The position numbers and the translations under genes were made by a program. This document shows positions 1 to 5,403 of a DNA stretch of 5,656 nucleotides, in pieces. How positions within the stretch are numbered: the stretch's first letter is position 1; every line of letters begins with the position of its first letter. Source of the DNA: an uncultured Selenomonas sp. (GTDB lineage Bacteria; Bacillota; Negativicutes; Selenomonadales; Selenomonadaceae); assembly GCA_947097535.1 (NCBI GenBank), contig CAMURM010000126.1, forward strand, positions 1 through 5,656, given 5' to 3'. Under the pieces are notes generated by a model. That model did not search any database, was not told the DNA's origin, and worked only from the letters and a program-made list of their open reading frames with translations.

Positions 1-882
1 GACGTAGGTGACGCCCAAGATGAGCGCGAGCGCGACGACGCAGATGACGAGCAGCGCCAGTTCCATCTGCGTGACGGCGGCGTTCGCCTCGGAAACCGGC
101 AGCGCCACGAGAGCCGTCCAGCCCGTTTCGCCGATCGGCACGCCCGCGTAGAACTTCGCCTCGCCCTGATACTCCGCCTCAAGCTGCACAGGAGTCCCCG
201 ACGTGAGCTTCTCCGCAATCTCCTTATAAGCGCCGCCGTCGATCTCCTTGAACTTATCCGCGAGCGTGTACGTCGAATGATAAATATATTCCGTATCGGG
301 GCCAAGGATGATCAATGCGCCCGTCTTGCCGACCTTCACATCCTTGACGACCTCGCGCGCGGCGTCAAGCTCGATGTTGATGGAGATCACACCGATGAGT
401 GCGCCGTTTCGCACGATGGCGCGGCTAAGCGTCACGACGGTCTTGCCGTCGGAAGCTGCTGTCGTCGGCTTCGACATCACCGCCTTGTTCGGGTTCGCCG
501 CCGAAGCCTTGTACCACTGGCGCGTGCGCGGATCGTAGCCCGCCGGGAAGTACTTGCTCGTCTCATAGCTGCCGTCCGGTCTGCCGATATAGGCGGAAGC
601 GACGCCCGGCAGAGCCGCGATGTGGGTGAGTGTCGCCTTCAGCGCCTCGCCCTCGGGCATCGACTCGCCCCAGGCGGCCGCCGTCGCATTGACCACAGCG
701 GTATCAGCGGCGACGATCTTGTCAATCTCGTTCGCGTAGTGCTCGCCAAGCTCGTACATGCTCTTCTGCTTGGACGCCGTCAGCGCCGAGCTCGCCATCA
801 TGTTGATGGCGACGCCCATGATGATGAAAATCACGACGAGCGGCACACCGATCCCCAAAAGCATCTTGGGTTTTAATTTCAT
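1..882 (-). CDS. Methyl-accepting chemotaxis protein, N-terminal part (dCache sensor), truncated by the left window edge
   Basis: The frame is open for 294 codons from ATG 882 to base 1. Residues 7-29 form the first membrane helix, about 31-272 a periplasmic dCache sensor, and about 274-294 the start of the second membrane helix. HAMP and signalling domains lie outside the window. It aligns without gaps to the first 294 residues of the receptor at 3114-5081, 186 identical by hand count. Shared landmarks are MKLKPKMLLGIG at the start, GYDPR..WYK at 115-125, DVKVG.TGAL at 181-190 and FYAGVP.GETGW at 244-255. In the dCache amino-acid motif (Y, R, W, Y, D, D) it keeps Y116, R121 and W123 but has T140, A142 and N169, so the ligand is probably not a standard amino acid held in the usual way. 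Start 882 is chosen by collinearity with the paralogue. The in-frame ATG at 891 (adding MNC) has a better-placed AAAGGA at 897-902, so the true start may be three codons earlier. Confidence 0.93.
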   Translation of the reverse strand, partial: MKLKPKMLLGIGVPLVVIFIIMGVAINMMASSALTASKQKSMYELGEHYANEIDKIVAADTAVVNATAAAWGESMPEGEALKATLTHIAALPGVASAYIGRPDGSYETSKYFPAGYDPRTRQWYKASAANPNKAVMSKPTTAASDGKTVVTLSRAIVRNGALIGVISINIELDAAREVVKDVKVGKTGALIILGPDTEYIYHSTYTLADKFKEIDGGAYKEIAEKLTSGTPVQLEAEYQGEAKFYAGVPIGETGWTALVALPVSEANAAVTQMELALLVICVVALALILGVTYV

Positions 883-910
883 ACAATTCATCCCTGTCCT
901 TTCTTACCCA

Positions 911-961
911 TTCCCTGGATATCCCTTAATCAAACCCTAACTTCCCAGGAATACCCCTTAA
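911..961. repeat. Tandem imperfect direct repeat, two units of 19-20 bp
   Basis: On the plus strand, 911-929 (TTCCCTGGATATCCCTTAA) and 942-961 (TTCCCAGGAATACCCCTTAA) match except for two substitutions and a small shift in the centre. Their starts are 31 bases apart, about three helical turns. The left unit contains the 8-bp palindrome GGATATCC at 917-924. The pair lies 29-79 bases upstream of the receptor start and downstream of the sigma-28-like promoter candidate, in what would be its 5' leader. It could be a paired operator, or decayed repeat DNA. No regulator is identified. Confidence 0.5.
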
Positions 962-988
962 GTCATGCTTTAGTCCTTAGTATTCGTA

Positions 989-1016
989 AAATCGGCTCTT
1001 TTTCCTGCCTCGTTTT
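989..1016 (-). promoter_or_regulatory. Candidate sigma-28 (FliA/SigD)-type promoter for the left chemoreceptor
   Basis: Read on the minus strand, AAAA (1016-1013) is followed by a 16-base spacer and GCCGATTT (996-989). The flagellar sigma factor of Gram-positive bacteria prefers TAAA, about 15 bases, then GCCGATAT, so this is 3 of 4 plus 7 of 8. The start of transcription would fall near 982, giving a leader of about 100 bases before ATG 882. Chemoreceptor genes are frequent members of this regulon, which makes the match plausible, but one short match in AT-rich DNA is weak evidence. Confidence 0.4.
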
Positions 1017-1104
1017 CCTGATAATTTTCTTAATAAACATGAAATAGAAAATATATCCCATTTCTTCCAATACTTTTGTCGAGAGAAAATCGTTCATTTA
1101 GGAG

Positions 1105-1133
1105 AGTATCGCCTATTTTACTCCAGTTTTCAA
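1105..1133 (-). promoter_or_regulatory. Alternative sigma-A-like promoter candidate upstream of the left chemoreceptor
   Basis: On the minus strand TTGAAA (1133-1128), a 17-base spacer and GATACT (1110-1105) give 5 of 6 and 4 of 6 matches to the housekeeping consensus. The resulting leader would be about 215 bases, long for a receptor gene, so I rank it below the candidate at 989-1016. Confidence 0.25.
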
Positions 1134-1188
1134 CCAGTATCTTCCATTTCATCCTTTTAACTTCATATTTCTCCTCTTTTCTCCCTCA

Positions 1189-1656
1189 TCACGCATAGCG
1201 ATGCAGACGATGTTCAAGTAGCCCGCCCGCACCATCGTAGACGAGCTTCAATGTGAAAAACGGCGCATCTTGCGCCAGAAGGCGTAGAAAGATGCGGTCG
1301 CCCTCCCAAAGTTCCAGACTCTCTATGCGCCCCTTCTCCACCCAGGCAAGCTCCCCCTCGTCGCAAGAGATCGGCTCTCCCGTGAAGCGATCCGCCGTGA
1401 AGAGATGCATGTACTCTGTCACCCCGTCGCCCGAAACGAACGTGACGAGCGCACGGAACTGCCAGCGGACGAGCCGATATCCCGTCTCCTCCTCCACCTC
1501 GCGCAGCAGGCATTCCTCGGGCGACTCGTCCGCCTCGAAGTGACCGCCGACGCCGATCCACTTGCCGTGATTGACGTCGTTCTTCTTGATTGTGCGATGC
1601 AGCATCAGATACTTGTCCTCGTGCTCGATATAGCAAAGCGTGCTCATTCTTTCCAT
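1189..1656 (-). CDS. Nudix hydrolase, MutT/MutX-like (probable 8-oxo-dGTP diphosphatase)
   Basis: The 155-residue protein carries a complete Nudix box at residues 38-60 in the form G-x5-E-x7-R-E-V-x-E-E-x-G-Y, with G38, E44, R52, E53, E56, E57 and G59 in place. The metal-binding glutamates are therefore intact. Nudix enzymes cleave a nucleoside diphosphate linked to another group. The start (MSTLCYIEHEDKYLMLHR at 4-21) and GKWIGVGGH at 31-39 resemble the streptococcal MutX type, which removes 8-oxo-dGTP from the nucleotide pool. That substrate is inferred from family resemblance only. The start at 1656 is set by AAAAGGAG at 1672-1665, eight bases upstream; the internal ATG at 1647 is too far from it. 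The protein has no signal peptide or membrane segment, so it is cytoplasmic. It is transcribed away from the NYN gene, and its stop is followed by about 300 bases before the next receptor. Confidence 0.93.
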   Translation of the reverse strand: MERMSTLCYIEHEDKYLMLHRTIKKNDVNHGKWIGVGGHFEADESPEECLLREVEEETGYRLVRWQFRALVTFVSGDGVTEYMHLFTADRFTGEPISCDEGELAWVEKGRIESLELWEGDRIFLRLLAQDAPFFTLKLVYDGAGGLLEHRLHRYA

Positions 1657-1704
1657 CTGAAAAACTCCTTTTCAAAAATGATCGTTCAAAGCCTTCATCA
1701 CGCC

Positions 1705-1710
1705 ATTATA
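1705..1710 (-). promoter_or_regulatory. Probable -10 element of the Nudix gene
   Basis: A perfect TATAAT on the minus strand sits 48 bases upstream of the Nudix ATG, with very AT-rich DNA behind it (1726-1760). No good -35 hexamer is visible at 16-18 bases, so the upstream A/T tract may substitute. Expected leader about 42 bases. Confidence 0.5.
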
Positions 1711-1765
1711 ATAACAACCGACGGATTTATTCTAATTAAAAAACAATAATTTCTCCTATCGCAAA

Positions 1766-1794
1766 TTGACATTCTCAAATAAAAGAGGTATACT
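1766..1794 (+). promoter_or_regulatory. Near-consensus housekeeping promoter of the NYN gene
   Basis: A perfect TTGACA at 1766-1771, exactly 17 bases of spacer, and TATACT (5 of 6) at 1789-1794. Transcription should start near 1801, leaving a leader of about 95 bases before ATG 1896. This is the best promoter in the window and implies appreciable constitutive expression unless an operator intervenes. Confidence 0.8.
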
Positions 1795-1883
1795 TCTGAA
1801 TGTAAATTTTGCTAAACAGGCTCTTGGTAGTACGCTCTTCTATGATACGGGAGGAGTGGAATCCACGAGCCTCTTTTACTTCC

Positions 1884-1888
1884 AGGAG
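1884..1888 (+). promoter_or_regulatory. Shine-Dalgarno deciding the NYN start
   Basis: AGGAG lies seven bases before ATG 1896. The open frame extends upstream to TTG 1809, but none of those earlier codons has a suitably placed site. A second copy of AGGAGTG at 1852-1858 has no start codon at the right distance. Confidence 0.8.
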
Positions 1889-1895
1889 TGACGAT

Positions 1896-2585
1896 ATGGT
1901 AATCAGAACAGCCATTCTTGTTGACGGCGGATTTTATAGAAAACGAGCACGGCATCAGTGGGGTATTAAGACCTCAGAAGAACGCGCAAAGGAATTAACC
2001 GCTTACTGCATGGCTCACATAAACAAGAAAGATGGTCTCATTCCTCGGTGTTTATATCGAATCTTTTATTATGACTGTTTACCAAGCAGACGCAGCGTCT
2101 ATCATCCGCTGATGAAACAGAATATTGATCTGGAAAAATCGGGAACCAGTACATGGACACAAGCGTTTATGGACGAGTTAAAGCGCAGACGAAAATACGC
2201 ACTTCGCCTCGGGGCACTTGCCGAAAAACCAAACTACAACCTGTCCCCATCAGTGACCCGTGATTTACTGAACAACAAACGAACACTGGACAGCCTGACA
2301 ATAGACGATTTTGAGTTTCACGCGCGGCAAAAGGGCGTAGACATGAAAATCGGCATCGATATCGCGTCTCTCGCTTATAAGCATCAGGTTGATCAGATTA
2401 TTCTTATTTCCGGAGATAGTGATTTTGTTCCCGCCGCGAAGCTCGCAAGACGTGAAGGGATTGATTTCATCCTGGATCCTATGGGAGCAGATATCAAGGC
2501 TGACCTTTTCGAGCATATCGACGGATTAGAGACACCATGGAGACACACCCCACCAACGAACACACCCTCTTGTGACCCAGAGTAA
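1896..2585 (+). CDS. NYN-domain protein (LabA/DUF88-type putative RNase)
   Basis: The 229-residue protein opens with the first NYN strand and its acidic residue (TAILVDGGFYRKRA, D10). It closes the domain with KGVDMKIGIDIASLAYK at 147-162 (D149, D155) and the hallmark ISGDSDFVPA at 171-180 (D174, D176). These clustered aspartates form the metal-binding centre of PIN-like NYN ribonucleases, so the expected activity is RNA cleavage; the target is unknown. Residues 40-130 hold an insertion rich in basic and aromatic residues (LKRRRKYALRLG at 95-106), possibly for RNA contact. The length fits stand-alone NYN proteins, and no partner domain such as OST-HTH is fused. Start 1896 follows AGGAG; the frame upstream to 1809 is open but looks like leader. 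It is the only plus-strand gene, has its own promoter and terminator, and is clearly more AT-rich than the receptors, which suggests horizontal acquisition. A role in RNA turnover or phage defence is possible but not shown. Confidence 0.88.
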   Translation: MVIRTAILVDGGFYRKRARHQWGIKTSEERAKELTAYCMAHINKKDGLIPRCLYRIFYYDCLPSRRSVYHPLMKQNIDLEKSGTSTWTQAFMDELKRRRKYALRLGALAEKPNYNLSPSVTRDLLNNKRTLDSLTIDDFEFHARQKGVDMKIGIDIASLAYKHQVDQIILISGDSDFVPAAKLARREGIDFILDPMGADIKADLFEHIDGLETPWRHTPPTNTPSCDPE

Positions 2586-2622
2586 GTGCTGCGATATTGG
2601 GAGCGCGGTCGTTGTATAAAGG

Positions 2623-2660
2623 CGCAAAAAGAAGCTGCCGCATGGCAGCTTCTTTTTGCG
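2623..2660. terminator. Bidirectional Rho-independent terminator between the NYN gene and the Rpn relic
   Basis: A perfect 17-bp stem (2623-2639 with 2644-2660) closes a GCAT loop. Its core, GAAGCTGCC with GGCAGCTTC, is flanked by A5 on the left and T5 on the right, so either strand yields a hairpin followed by a U-run. It lies 37 bases after the NYN stop, and 26 bases after the ancestral stop of the Rpn-like gene on the other strand. Confidence 0.9.
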
Positions 2661-2685
2661 GAAAAATCCAATCGTCATATCACAC

Positions 2686-2985
2686 TCATTGCAAGTCACC
2701 GTTCATTCGTCCAATATCGCGAATTTCTTTCTACGACAGCTTCGTAACGCGCATGATGAAATCAAGGGGCATTTTCTCCTGAAGCAAGGCGCGCACCGTT
2801 TCCTGCTTTCCTTGTTCCAGACCCTTATGCAGACCGCCCTCCCAACCGTCACGATACACTCCCGCGCTCAGATTACACATCGCTGCCACTCCCTTCTCCA
2901 AATTCGGCATCAGCCGCACATCGAATCGCTCTTTCAGCTCACTCAGCACTTCATCTCTCTGCGTGCCACTCTTGTGCAGGAGCTT
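2686..2985 (-). pseudogene. C-terminal remnant of an Rpn-family nuclease/putative transposase
   Basis: The intact segment on the minus strand (2985-2734) reads like the C-terminus of Rpn-type PD-(D/E)XK proteins. It has an amphipathic stretch ending FDVRLMP, the MCNLS signature followed by a G-x3-G-x3-G run (GLHKGLEQGKQE), and a final helix LDFIMRVTKLS. The frame then meets TAG at 2733-2731, but continues with KEIRDIGRMNG to a TGA at 2688-2686, which is the normal end of such proteins. The amber codon therefore looks like a nonsense mutation of an E or Q codon. Upstream, an in-frame TGA at 2988-2986 and the hairpin at 3059-3099 leave no room for the catalytic domain, which in the family occupies most of a roughly 300-residue protein. 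Family members promote recombination or transposition-like events; this copy must be inactive. It retains a terminator at its 3' end. The family call rests on remembered C-terminal features, not a search. Confidence 0.75.
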
Positions 2986-3058
2986 TCATTATATTATATT
3001 ATCTGCAAAATAGAATGATGAAATCGCTGCCACCGATTCTGATTACGCCTGTAAACAC

Positions 3059-3099
3059 AGAGGACTGTGCTTGAGCTTCAAACTCAAGCACAGTCCTCT
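3059..3099 (-). terminator. Strong hairpin terminator after the complete chemoreceptor
   Basis: A perfect 17-bp stem (3059-3075 with 3083-3099) encloses a 7-base loop and begins 15 bases beyond the receptor's TGA. On the minus strand the bases after it (TGTGTTTACAGG) are only mildly T-rich. Termination is likely from the length of the stem, but the structure might mainly protect the 3' end of the mRNA. Confidence 0.7.
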
Positions 3100-3113
3100 C
3101 TCTTATCATGCTC

Positions 3114-5081
3114 TCACAGCCGGAACTTCTGCACGCCTTGCTGCAGCTGCTCCGCCAGATGCGCGAGCGTCTGGCTGGCGGCGGCGATCTCCTCGGTCGA
3201 GGCCGCCTGCTCCTCCGATACGGCGGAGACGTCGGTCGCCTTCTGCTGCACCGTATGCGAGACCTCGTTGATCTCCTGCACGGCAGCCGCCGTCTCGGCA
3301 CAGCTCTTCTGCACCTTCTCGCTGATCTTGACGACGGATTCGATCTCGCCCTCAAGCTCCTCGACGAGCCCCATGATGCGGCGGAACTTCTCGCCTGCTT
3401 CTTTGACCTCTCGCACATTCTCGCGCACATCGTCCTGCTGGCTCTTCGTCAGCGAGAATACATGCTCGATCTCTTCCGAGTTCTTGCCGATGACTGTGCC
3501 GATCTCCTGCGCCGCCTGCTCGCTCTGCTCGGCGAGCTTTCGCACCTCGTCGGCGACGACAGCGAATCCCTTGCCCTGCTCGCCGGCACGCGCCGCCTCG
3601 ATCGCCGCGTTGAGCGCGAGGAGTTTCGTCTGCCCTGCGATGCTCGTGATCAGCTCGTTGATCTCCGCGATGTTCTTCGAGCCCTCGTAGAGTTTTTCGA
3701 CCGCCGCACTCGTCTTCGCCGAGCCGTCGGCCAGCCCTTCGACGCCTCGGATCGCACCCCTGAGCTTTTCCGCGCCTTCCTCTGTTGCCTCGCCCGTCGA
3801 GGCAACCGCCTGCTGCGCCTTGCCGACCGCCGAGCGAATCGTCTTCATCTCGTCGTTGACGCCCATGACCTTCTCGGTTGCCTCCTCAACGATCGTACTC
3901 TGACGCGCACTTTCCTCGGCGATGACGACGACGGCTTCCGCCGCCGACTGCGCCGCGTCCGCCGACTGCGAGGAGCTTGCCGTCAATTCCTCGCTCGACT
4001 CCGACACATGGTCGGCGGCTTCCTTCGTCGTCTTGACCATCGTCTGCAGGCTCGTCATCATGTCGCGGCAGCTGTTCTGCAGGGCGCCGATCTCATCGGA
4101 GCGGCTGCTCGCGGGCAGATGCGTCGTGAGGTCGCCGCCCGCGATCTTCTCCATCAGCGAGCACAGGACGCCGATCGGCGTCGTCACCGCATGGAGCAAT
4201 ACATAGGTGATGCCGAGAAGCAGCACGAGAGCCGCGAGGCAGATCGCGACGACGAGCATGCTCATGTGCGTGACGGCGGCATTCGCCTCGTCGCGCGGCA
4301 GGGCGATGAGCACCGTCCAACCCGTCTCCCCGACGGGAACGCCCGCATAGAATTTCTTGCTGCCCTGATAGTCAGCTTCGATCTGCTCAGGCTTTCCCGT
4401 CGTAAGCTTCGCCGCCAGATCCTTATAAGCGCCGCCGTCAATCTCGTTGAATCGGTCGTCCACCGTATACTTCGTGTGGTAGATGTACTCCGTCTCCGGC
4501 CCTAGGATGACGAGCGCTCCCGTCTCGCCGACCTTGACGTCCCGCACGATGTCCCCGACGGATTCGAGCGAAATATCGATGGCGGCGACGCCCTTGACCT
4601 CCCCGTTCTTCTCAATGGCGCGGCTGATCGTCAAGACGGGCTTGCCCGTGGACGCCGCCTTGTACGGCTTGGATATGATCGTCTTGTCAGGCGCAGCGGC
4701 CGCCTCCTTGTACCACGGGCGCTCCCTCGGGTCGTAGCCCGCGCGGAAGGACGCGCTCGTCGCCGCGCTGCCGTCCGCCCTGCCGATATAGGCGGAGACG
4801 ACGCCCGGGCGTTCCGCCATGTGCCGGAGAGCTTCGTGCAGCGCCTCGCCCTCGGGCATCGCCTCATCCCAATTCACCGTCGCCGTTTCGACAGCGACGC
4901 GGTTCATCTCCACGATCTTGTCGATGGCATTAGCATAATGCTCGCCCATCTCATACATGCTTCTCTGCTTCGACTCCGACAGCGCCGAGCTCGCCATCGA
5001 GCTGATGACGAATCCCACGATGAGGAACACAACGACGAGCGGAATCCCGATGCCCAGAAGCATCTTCGGTTTCAATTTCAT
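3114..5081 (-). CDS. Methyl-accepting chemotaxis protein (dCache sensor, HAMP, cytoplasmic signalling domain)
   Basis: The 655-residue membrane receptor senses an external ligand and controls the CheA kinase through CheW. Residues 7-29 are membrane helix 1, about 31-274 the dCache sensor, 275-297 helix 2, 298-350 HAMP, then a long coiled-coil hairpin with its tip near 490. The tip carries LLALNAAIEAARAGEQGKGF (487-506) and VVADEVRKLAEQS (508-520), but reads QTK where QTN is usual. Methylation-type sites are visible at 619-628 and 626-635 (AASTEEIAAA). About 160 residues follow the tip, in keeping with the 44-heptad class. No C-terminal CheR-binding pentapeptide is seen; it ends QKFRL. Of the dCache amino-acid motif it has Y116, R121, W123, Y140 and D169, with A142 replacing one aspartate, so amino acids or related amines are reasonable ligands. 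ATG 5081 is preferred over GTG 5087 because GGAGG (5092-5088) lies six bases before it. Confidence 0.96.
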   Translation of the reverse strand: MKLKPKMLLGIGIPLVVVFLIVGFVISSMASSALSESKQRSMYEMGEHYANAIDKIVEMNRVAVETATVNWDEAMPEGEALHEALRHMAERPGVVSAYIGRADGSAATSASFRAGYDPRERPWYKEAAAAPDKTIISKPYKAASTGKPVLTISRAIEKNGEVKGVAAIDISLESVGDIVRDVKVGETGALVILGPETEYIYHTKYTVDDRFNEIDGGAYKDLAAKLTTGKPEQIEADYQGSKKFYAGVPVGETGWTVLIALPRDEANAAVTHMSMLVVAICLAALVLLLGITYVLLHAVTTPIGVLCSLMEKIAGGDLTTHLPASSRSDEIGALQNSCRDMMTSLQTMVKTTKEAADHVSESSEELTASSSQSADAAQSAAEAVVVIAEESARQSTIVEEATEKVMGVNDEMKTIRSAVGKAQQAVASTGEATEEGAEKLRGAIRGVEGLADGSAKTSAAVEKLYEGSKNIAEINELITSIAGQTKLLALNAAIEAARAGEQGKGFAVVADEVRKLAEQSEQAAQEIGTVIGKNSEEIEHVFSLTKSQQDDVRENVREVKEAGEKFRRIMGLVEELEGEIESVVKISEKVQKSCAETAAAVQEINEVSHTVQQKATDVSAVSEEQAASTEEIAAASQTLAHLAEQLQQGVQKFRL

Positions 5082-5087
5082 AAGCAC

Positions 5088-5092
5088 CCTCC
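5088..5092 (-). promoter_or_regulatory. Shine-Dalgarno deciding the chemoreceptor start
   Basis: GGAGG on the minus strand, six bases before ATG 5081. It directly abuts the in-frame GTG at 5087, which is too close to be used, so the protein begins MKLKPK like its paralogue. Confidence 0.8.
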
Positions 5093-5115
5093 CTATTTCA
5101 TCCTAACTTTTTGCT

Positions 5116-5144
5116 ATTATAGAACAAAACTCCCTCTTTGTGGG
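5116..5144 (-). promoter_or_regulatory. Probable promoter of the complete chemoreceptor
   Basis: A perfect TATAAT at 5121-5116 on the minus strand would start transcription near 5109, about 28 bases before the ATG. At 17 bases spacing the -35 position reads CCCACA, matching TTGACA only in its last three bases, so an activator or different spacing may be needed. I found no sigma-28-like GCCGAT element here, unlike the paralogue. Confidence 0.5.
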
Positions 5145-5403
5145 AAGAAAGTTTTTTCTGCGAATTCAAGCAAAACGAGGAAATTCCCTGACAGTTGATT
5201 CCAATATACATAAATTGCGATGAATCTACATAAAAGGAAAAGACTTTCTGCTGCAAACGAAAGAAATAAGAGCAATCAAAACTCCGAAAATGAATTTCAT
5301 GAGTAATTTCTAACAATATTCAAGGGACGTTTGACCCATGCAGCTTGCGTACAAAATATGCACGCGGCACCCGCTATCGGCCATCGTGCGCCGTCCCTCA
5401 TGC
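5122..5403. other. Intergenic region between the methyltransferase terminator and the chemoreceptor promoter
   Basis: About 280 bases with no supported gene. From 5122 to about 5330 it is AT-rich. The stretch 5336-5400 is abruptly GC-rich and contains GCACG (5360-5364) pairing with CGTGC (5385-5389) around an imperfect interior, perhaps a small structured element or remnant of a lost gene. The minus-strand frame 5316-5098 has no family features and runs through the promoter, so I do not call it. Confidence 0.5.

Larger units (their letters stand above)
883..1188. other. AT-rich intergenic region upstream of the left chemoreceptor
   Basis: About 300 bases separate the Nudix stop from the receptor start, both on the minus strand. 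No convincing gene is visible. On the minus strand it holds a five-codon reading frame at 1166-1149 behind GAGGAG, a 40-residue frame at 1152-1030 without a usable ribosome binding site, two promoter candidates and a tandem imperfect repeat. I see no hairpin plus T-run after the Nudix gene, so some readthrough from Nudix into the receptor is possible. No riboswitch class was recognised by eye. Confidence 0.6.

Noticed and set aside
277..876. 199-codon plus-strand open frame opposite the left chemoreceptor
   Set aside because: It has the same antisense composition artefact (R, H and D-rich translation). The minus strand encodes a dCache sensor collinear with a paralogue.
1030..1152. Possible 40-residue minus-strand protein (ATG 1152 to TAA 1030)
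   Set aside because: The AAAAGG before it touches the ATG and cannot act as a normal ribosome site, and the translation shows no recognisable feature.
1214..1675. 153-codon alternative minus-strand frame over the Nudix gene
   Set aside because: It is arginine-rich and out of frame with a full Nudix box that has its own ribosome binding site.
2591..2720. Perfect 10-bp inverted pair GCGATATTGG (2591-2600) and CCAATATCGC (2711-2720), as ends of a small mobile element
   Set aside because: The match does not extend in either direction, the right copy lies inside Rpn-like coding sequence, there is no target-site duplication, and a 10-bp pair at this distance is not surprising in a window this size.
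2656..3018. 120-codon plus-strand frame opposite the Rpn relic
   Set aside because: The minus strand carries recognisable Rpn C-terminal features over the same bases. The plus-strand translation has none and begins inside the terminator hairpin.
3108..4505. 465-codon plus-strand open frame opposite the complete chemoreceptor
   Set aside because: It is an antisense by-product of GC-rich codon usage. Its translation is a low-information run of R, L, A and D, while the opposite strand encodes a clear receptor over the whole stretch.
5098..5316. 72-codon minus-strand frame upstream of the complete chemoreceptor
   Set aside because: It lacks a ribosome binding site and family features, and runs through the TATAAT promoter of the receptor.
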